From positions 1-8,407 of the forward strand of contig CAYPWY010000044.1 in NCBI GenBank assembly GCA_964414835.1: a DNA stretch of 8,407 nt. The letters run 5' to 3'. The stretch comes from Eshraghiella sp964414835 (GTDB lineage: Bacteria > Bacillota > Clostridia > Lachnospirales > Lachnospiraceae). Within the stretch, counting starts at the first letter, position 1. Every line of letters starts with the position of its first letter. The notes under the pieces are model-generated. The model was given only the letters and a program-made list of their open reading frames with translations. It was not told the origin of the DNA and did not search any database. Made by a program: the position numbers and the translations under genes. Of this stretch, positions 5,612 through 8,407 are shown one piece after another.

Positions 5612-6904
5612 TTATTTGCTAAGCTTACTTTCCCTAATAATTATGTCATGTCTTTTCGGACCGTTGGAAACCATAGTAATAGGTACTCCGATTTCTTCCT
5701 CGATTGCCTCAATGTAATCCCGGCACTCTTTAGGAAGCTCATCATAATTCTTTATTCCCTTAATATCGGTTTTCCACCCCTTGAATTTCTTAAGAACAGG
5801 CTTAGCCTTCTCAAGCTTATATGTTACAGGGAAGTCCTTTATAATCTCGCCGTCTATCTCATAGCCTACGCACATAGGAATCTCATCAAGATAACCAAGA
5901 ACATCAAGTACGGTCAATGCAACCTCCGTTGCGCCCTGCATACGACAACCATAACGAGTCGCAACTGCATCAAACCATCCCATTCTTCTAGGGCGCCCTG
6001 TTGTGGCACCAAACTCTCCGCCGTCACCGCCGCGTTTTCTGAGCTCGTCCGCTTCTTCACCGAAAATCTCGCTTACAAATGCACCTGCACCTACCGCTGA
6101 AGAATATGCCTTAACTACAGTTACTATATCTTTAATCTCATATGGTGCTATACCTGCTCCGATTGCGCCGTAAGCCGCAAGTGTTGAGGAGGATGTAACC
6201 ATAGGATATATACCATGGTCAGGGTCTTTAAGGGTTCCGAGCTGTCCCTCAAGAAGAACCGTCTTGCCCTCCTTAAGTGCCTGATTAATAAAAAGCGACA
6301 CATCTGCCACATATGGCTTAATCATATCTCTGTATGATAAAAGGGTTTCATATATATCATCAGGATTCATAACAGGCTTATGATACAAATGCTCAAGAAG
6401 AATATTCTTGTATGCAACCACGCGCTCTACTTTATCTCTCAAAGTCTCCTCATCAAAAAGCTCGCTTACCTGAAATCCTATTTTAGCATACTTGTCCGAA
6501 TAAAAAGGCGCTATACCTGACTTAGTTGAACCAAATGCCTTGCCTCCAAGTCTTTCCTCCTCATATGCATCAAAATCAACATGGTATGGCATAAGAATCT
6601 GTGCTCTGTCTGATACAAGAATCTTAGGTGTAGGAACGCCTCTTTCCTCAAGTCCTTTAATCTCATTAAGAAGATAAGGAATATTAAGAGCCACACCATT
6701 ACCGATAATGCTTGTTGTGTGGTCATAGAACACACCTGACGGAAGCAAATGCAGTGCAAATTTGCCATAATCATTAATAATTGTATGACCGGCATTACTT
6801 CCTCCCTGAAATCTTACGATAATGTCTGATTTCTCGGCAAGCATATCTGTGATTTTACCCTTGCCTTCATCGCCCCAATTGGCTCCAACTATTGCTCTAA
6901 CCAT
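5612..6904 (-). CDS. purA: Adenylosuccinate synthetase
   Basis: PurA catalyses GTP-dependent joining of IMP and aspartate to adenylosuccinate, the first committed step from IMP to AMP, in the cytoplasm. The 430-residue length is normal. The N-terminal GTP loop WGDEGKGK (10-17) carries catalytic Asp12; NAGHT (37-41) carries catalytic His40; TTGRPRR (301-307) matches the conserved aspartate and IMP loop. NGPKRHD near 414-420 lies where the guanine-recognition region is expected. Several blocks differ from the E. coli type: GANW instead of the usual GxQW at the start, GSTKSGIAP (125-133) where E. coli has GTTGRGIGP, and EGQLG (219-223) where E. coli has EGAQG. I recall this wording from Lachnospiraceae PurA, so it is probably a lineage form and not a damaged gene. 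The start has AGGAGG (6912-6917) with 7 bases of spacing. The gene has its own promoter and terminator and sits downstream of groL without sharing its transcript. Confidence 0.97.
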   Translation of the reverse strand: MVRAIVGANWGDEGKGKITDMLAEKSDIIVRFQGGSNAGHTIINDYGKFALHLLPSGVFYDHTTSIIGNGVALNIPYLLNEIKGLEERGVPTPKILVSDRAQILMPYHVDFDAYEEERLGGKAFGSTKSGIAPFYSDKYAKIGFQVSELFDEETLRDKVERVVAYKNILLEHLYHKPVMNPDDIYETLLSYRDMIKPYVADVSLFINQALKEGKTVLLEGQLGTLKDPDHGIYPMVTSSSTLAAYGAIGAGIAPYEIKDIVTVVKAYSSAVGAGAFVSEIFGEEADELRKRGGDGGEFGATTGRPRRMGWFDAVATRYGCRMQGATEVALTVLDVLGYLDEIPMCVGYEIDGEIIKDFPVTYKLEKAKPVLKKFKGWKTDIKGIKNYDELPKECRDYIEAIEEEIGVPITMVSNGPKRHDIIIRESKLSK

Positions 6905-6979
6905 GCTTTTTCCTCCTGATTGTTGCTTAAATGTTGTGATTGAGTTAAGTTATGTTTTATATTCAAAACACACGAAAAT

Positions 6980-7008
6980 AGTATACACTAAAGTGTGAGT
7001 TATGTAAA
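6980..7008 (-). promoter_or_regulatory. Sigma-A promoter of purA
   Basis: On the minus strand TTTACA (7003-7008) and TATACT (6980-6985), each matching consensus at five of six positions, are separated by exactly 17 bases. The start near 6973 gives a leader of about 70 bases. The promoter begins only about 14 bases past the T-run of the groL terminator, so purA transcription is independent of groL. No purine riboswitch or PurR-type box is recognisable in the leader. Confidence 0.8.
6985..6996. repeat. Palindrome in the spacer of the purA promoter
   Basis: ACACT-AA-AGTGT is a perfect 12-base dyad lying between the -35 and -10 boxes, sharing one base with the -10. A protein bound there would block or remodel the promoter, so it is a candidate operator. 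No matching regulator is in the window. Confidence 0.4.
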
Positions 7009-7022
7009 TGTTTTTTTGATTT

Positions 7023-7074
7023 AAAAAAACACTGCGGACAGCTACAAGCGTAATTGTGCTTTCCGCAGTGTTTT
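7023..7074 (-). terminator. Intrinsic terminator of groL
   Basis: A perfect 13-base stem, AAAACACTGCGGA (7026-7038) with TCCGCAGTGTTTT (7062-7074), has inner pairing AGC/GCT and ACAA/TTGT. It is followed on the minus strand by a seven-base T-run (A-run 7023-7029). It starts 21 bases after the groL stop codon. Confidence 0.93.
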
Positions 7075-7095
7075 ATGGTGCATTGTTGGTGTATA

Positions 7096-8407
7096 CTACA
7101 TCATTCCGCCCATGCCGCCCATTCCTCCGGCAGGCATTGCAGGAGCGTCTTCTTTAATATTGGCTACAACTGATTCTGTAGTGAGAAGTGTTGAAGCAAC
7201 GCTCGTTGCATTCTGAAGTGCACTTCTTGTTACCTTAGCAGGGTCGAGAATACCTGCCTTAACCATATCAACATATTCCTCATTGAGTGCATCAAATCCC
7301 GTTCCTACTTCTGACTCTTTTACCTTATTGATTATTACTGCGCCTTCAAGACCTGCATTGTAAGCAATATGGAAAAGAGGAGCTTCAAGAGCCTTAAGAA
7401 TAAGGTTGGCACCTGTCTTCTCATCTCCTGAAAGTGTATCTGCAAGCTTAGCAACCTCTTTGGATGCGTGGATATAAGCAGAACCGCCGCCTGCAATAAT
7501 TCCCTCTTCTACTGCTGCCTTTGTAGCCGCAAGAGCATCCTCAAGACGAAGCTTATTTTCTTTCATCTCTGTCTCTGTTGCTGCACCTACGCGGATAACT
7601 GCAACACCGCCTGAAAGCTTAGCAAGTCTTTCCTGCAATTTCTCTTTATCAAATTCAGATGTTGTCTCTTCAATCTGAGCCTTAATCTGATTTATTCTTG
7701 CATCGATGTCAGCCTTTGTTCCCTCGCCGTCAACGATAACTGTATTTTCTTTCTGAACCTTAACTGACTTTGCACGTCCGAGCTGGTCAAGTGTGGCATC
7801 CTTAAGCTCAAGCCCAAGCTCCTCTGAAATAACCTGACCGCCTGTAAGGATTGCAATATCCTTAAGCATCTCTTTACGTCTGTCACCATAACCCGGAGCC
7901 TTTACAGCAACTACGTTGAAGGTTCCTCTAAGCTTATTTACAATGAGAGTTGTAAGAGCCTCGCCCTCAACATCCTCTGCGATAATCAGAAGCTTTGCTC
8001 CGCTCTGTACAATCTGCTCAAGAAGCGGAAGAATTTCCTGAATGTTGGAAATCTTTTTATCTGTAATAAGGATATACGGATTGTCAAGAACTGCCTCCAT
8101 CTTATCCATATCTGTTGCCATGTAAGCTGAGATATAGCCTCTGTCAAACTGCATACCTTCTACCACATCAAGCTCTGTCTTCATTGTCTTAGACTCTTCA
8201 ATTGTGATTACGCCGTCGTTGGAAACTTTTTCCATTGCGTCAGCCACCAGCTGTCCTACCTCTTCATCACCGGCTGAGATAGATGCAACTTTGGCAATCT
8301 GGTCTTTACCTGTAACCTTGGCACTCATCTTAGCGATTGCGTCTACTGCACAGTCTGTCGCTTTTTTCATACCGCGTCTTAAGATAATAGGATTAGCTCC
8401 TGCCGCA
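7096..8407 (-). CDS. groL: Chaperonin GroEL, 5' end cut by the window
   Basis: This is the 60-kDa chaperonin subunit, which forms the double-ring folding chamber with GroES and ATP in the cytoplasm. The open frame runs to the right edge: 12 codons upstream of the methionine at 8370 read AAGANPIILRRG, which matches the conserved GroEL segment before the equatorial helix, so 8370 is internal and not the start. About 436 residues are visible and roughly 105-110 are missing, including the N-terminal ATP-binding GDGTT loop. Visible hallmarks are DVVEGMQFDRGY, the apical block IIAEDVEGEAL, KAPGYGDRRK, LSGGVAVIRVGAATE, LEDALAATKAAVEEG with the ATP-hydrolysis aspartate (E. coli Asp398 position), AGGG and the C-terminal GGM repeat tail ending in MM. 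Nothing looks damaged. A groS gene is expected upstream, outside the window. Confidence 0.97.
   Translation of the reverse strand, partial: AAGANPIILRRGMKKATDCAVDAIAKMSAKVTGKDQIAKVASISAGDEEVGQLVADAMEKVSNDGVITIEESKTMKTELDVVEGMQFDRGYISAYMATDMDKMEAVLDNPYILITDKKISNIQEILPLLEQIVQSGAKLLIIAEDVEGEALTTLIVNKLRGTFNVVAVKAPGYGDRRKEMLKDIAILTGGQVISEELGLELKDATLDQLGRAKSVKVQKENTVIVDGEGTKADIDARINQIKAQIEETTSEFDKEKLQERLAKLSGGVAVIRVGAATETEMKENKLRLEDALAATKAAVEEGIIAGGGSAYIHASKEVAKLADTLSGDEKTGANLILKALEAPLFHIAYNAGLEGAVIINKVKESEVGTGFDALNEEYVDMVKAGILDPAKVTRSALQNATSVASTLLTTESVVANIKEDAPAMPAGGMGGMGGMM

Noticed and set aside
5609..6100. Plus-strand open frame of 163 codons opposite purA
   Set aside because: It is antisense to highly conserved PurA sequence, with no own motifs.
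5612..6904. Phage-type PurZ (2-aminoadenylosuccinate synthetase) instead of PurA
   Set aside because: As I recall, PurZ lacks the catalytic aspartate of the GDEGKGK loop. Here Asp12 is present, and the setting is chromosomal housekeeping.
6905..6973. Purine riboswitch in the purA leader
   Set aside because: The leader of about 70 bases is AT-rich with no three-way junction or conserved purine-aptamer cores that I can find.
8368..8370. ATG at 8370 as the start of the chaperonin gene
   Set aside because: The frame stays open to the window edge and encodes a conserved internal GroEL segment, so the gene is simply cut by the window.
1..8407. CRISPR array, insertion sequence, prophage or defence island
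   Set aside because: No regularly spaced repeats, transposase, integrase or defence-type proteins are visible on either strand.

Overview
The window looks like chromosome from a low-GC, endospore-forming Gram-positive bacterium of the class Clostridia. Four things point there: a gene for an alpha/beta-type small acid-soluble spore protein, strong AGGAGG-type ribosome binding sites, a lipobox lipoprotein, and sigma-A-like promoters paired with hairpin-plus-T-run terminators. The wording of PurA and GroEL resembles Lachnospiraceae as I remember them, but that family-level placement is an inference.

Left part (1-3194): a three-gene ABC-2 type exporter operon on the plus strand, made of an ATPase and two membrane proteins. 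The genes are joined by 8-base and 1-base overlaps and closed by a strong hairpin terminator. The 166 bases before it hold a weak promoter for the operon. They also hold a perfect-consensus promoter on the minus strand that fires leftwards out of the window, with a palindrome at its predicted start point, so a divergently transcribed neighbour probably lies just outside.

Middle part (3195-5419): a minus-strand spore protein gene with a candidate sigma-G promoter, then a minus-strand DJ-1/PfpI family gene. Divergent from the latter is a plus-strand CYTH-domain (triphosphate tunnel) gene, and convergent with that is a minus-strand gene for a lipoprotein I do not recognise. This stretch is tightly packed. 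The best DJ-1 promoter overlaps the ribosome binding site and start codon of the CYTH gene, and the CYTH and lipoprotein genes overlap by 3-4 bases at their 3' ends with no terminator between them.

Right part (5556-8407): two minus-strand housekeeping genes, each with its own terminator. purA (adenylosuccinate synthetase) has a very clear promoter placed directly after the groL terminator. groL (GroEL chaperonin) is cut by the right edge and lacks roughly its first 105-110 residues.

The genes do not form one pathway. The exporter operon is a functional unit, purA and groL are independent core genes, and the middle genes are small single-gene units. I see no CRISPR array, insertion sequence, tRNA, rRNA, phage gene or defence system. 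The items most worth a second look are regulatory overlaps, an exporter subunit that seems to lack its last membrane helix, the unassigned lipoprotein, and a PurA that differs from the E. coli enzyme at substrate-binding positions.
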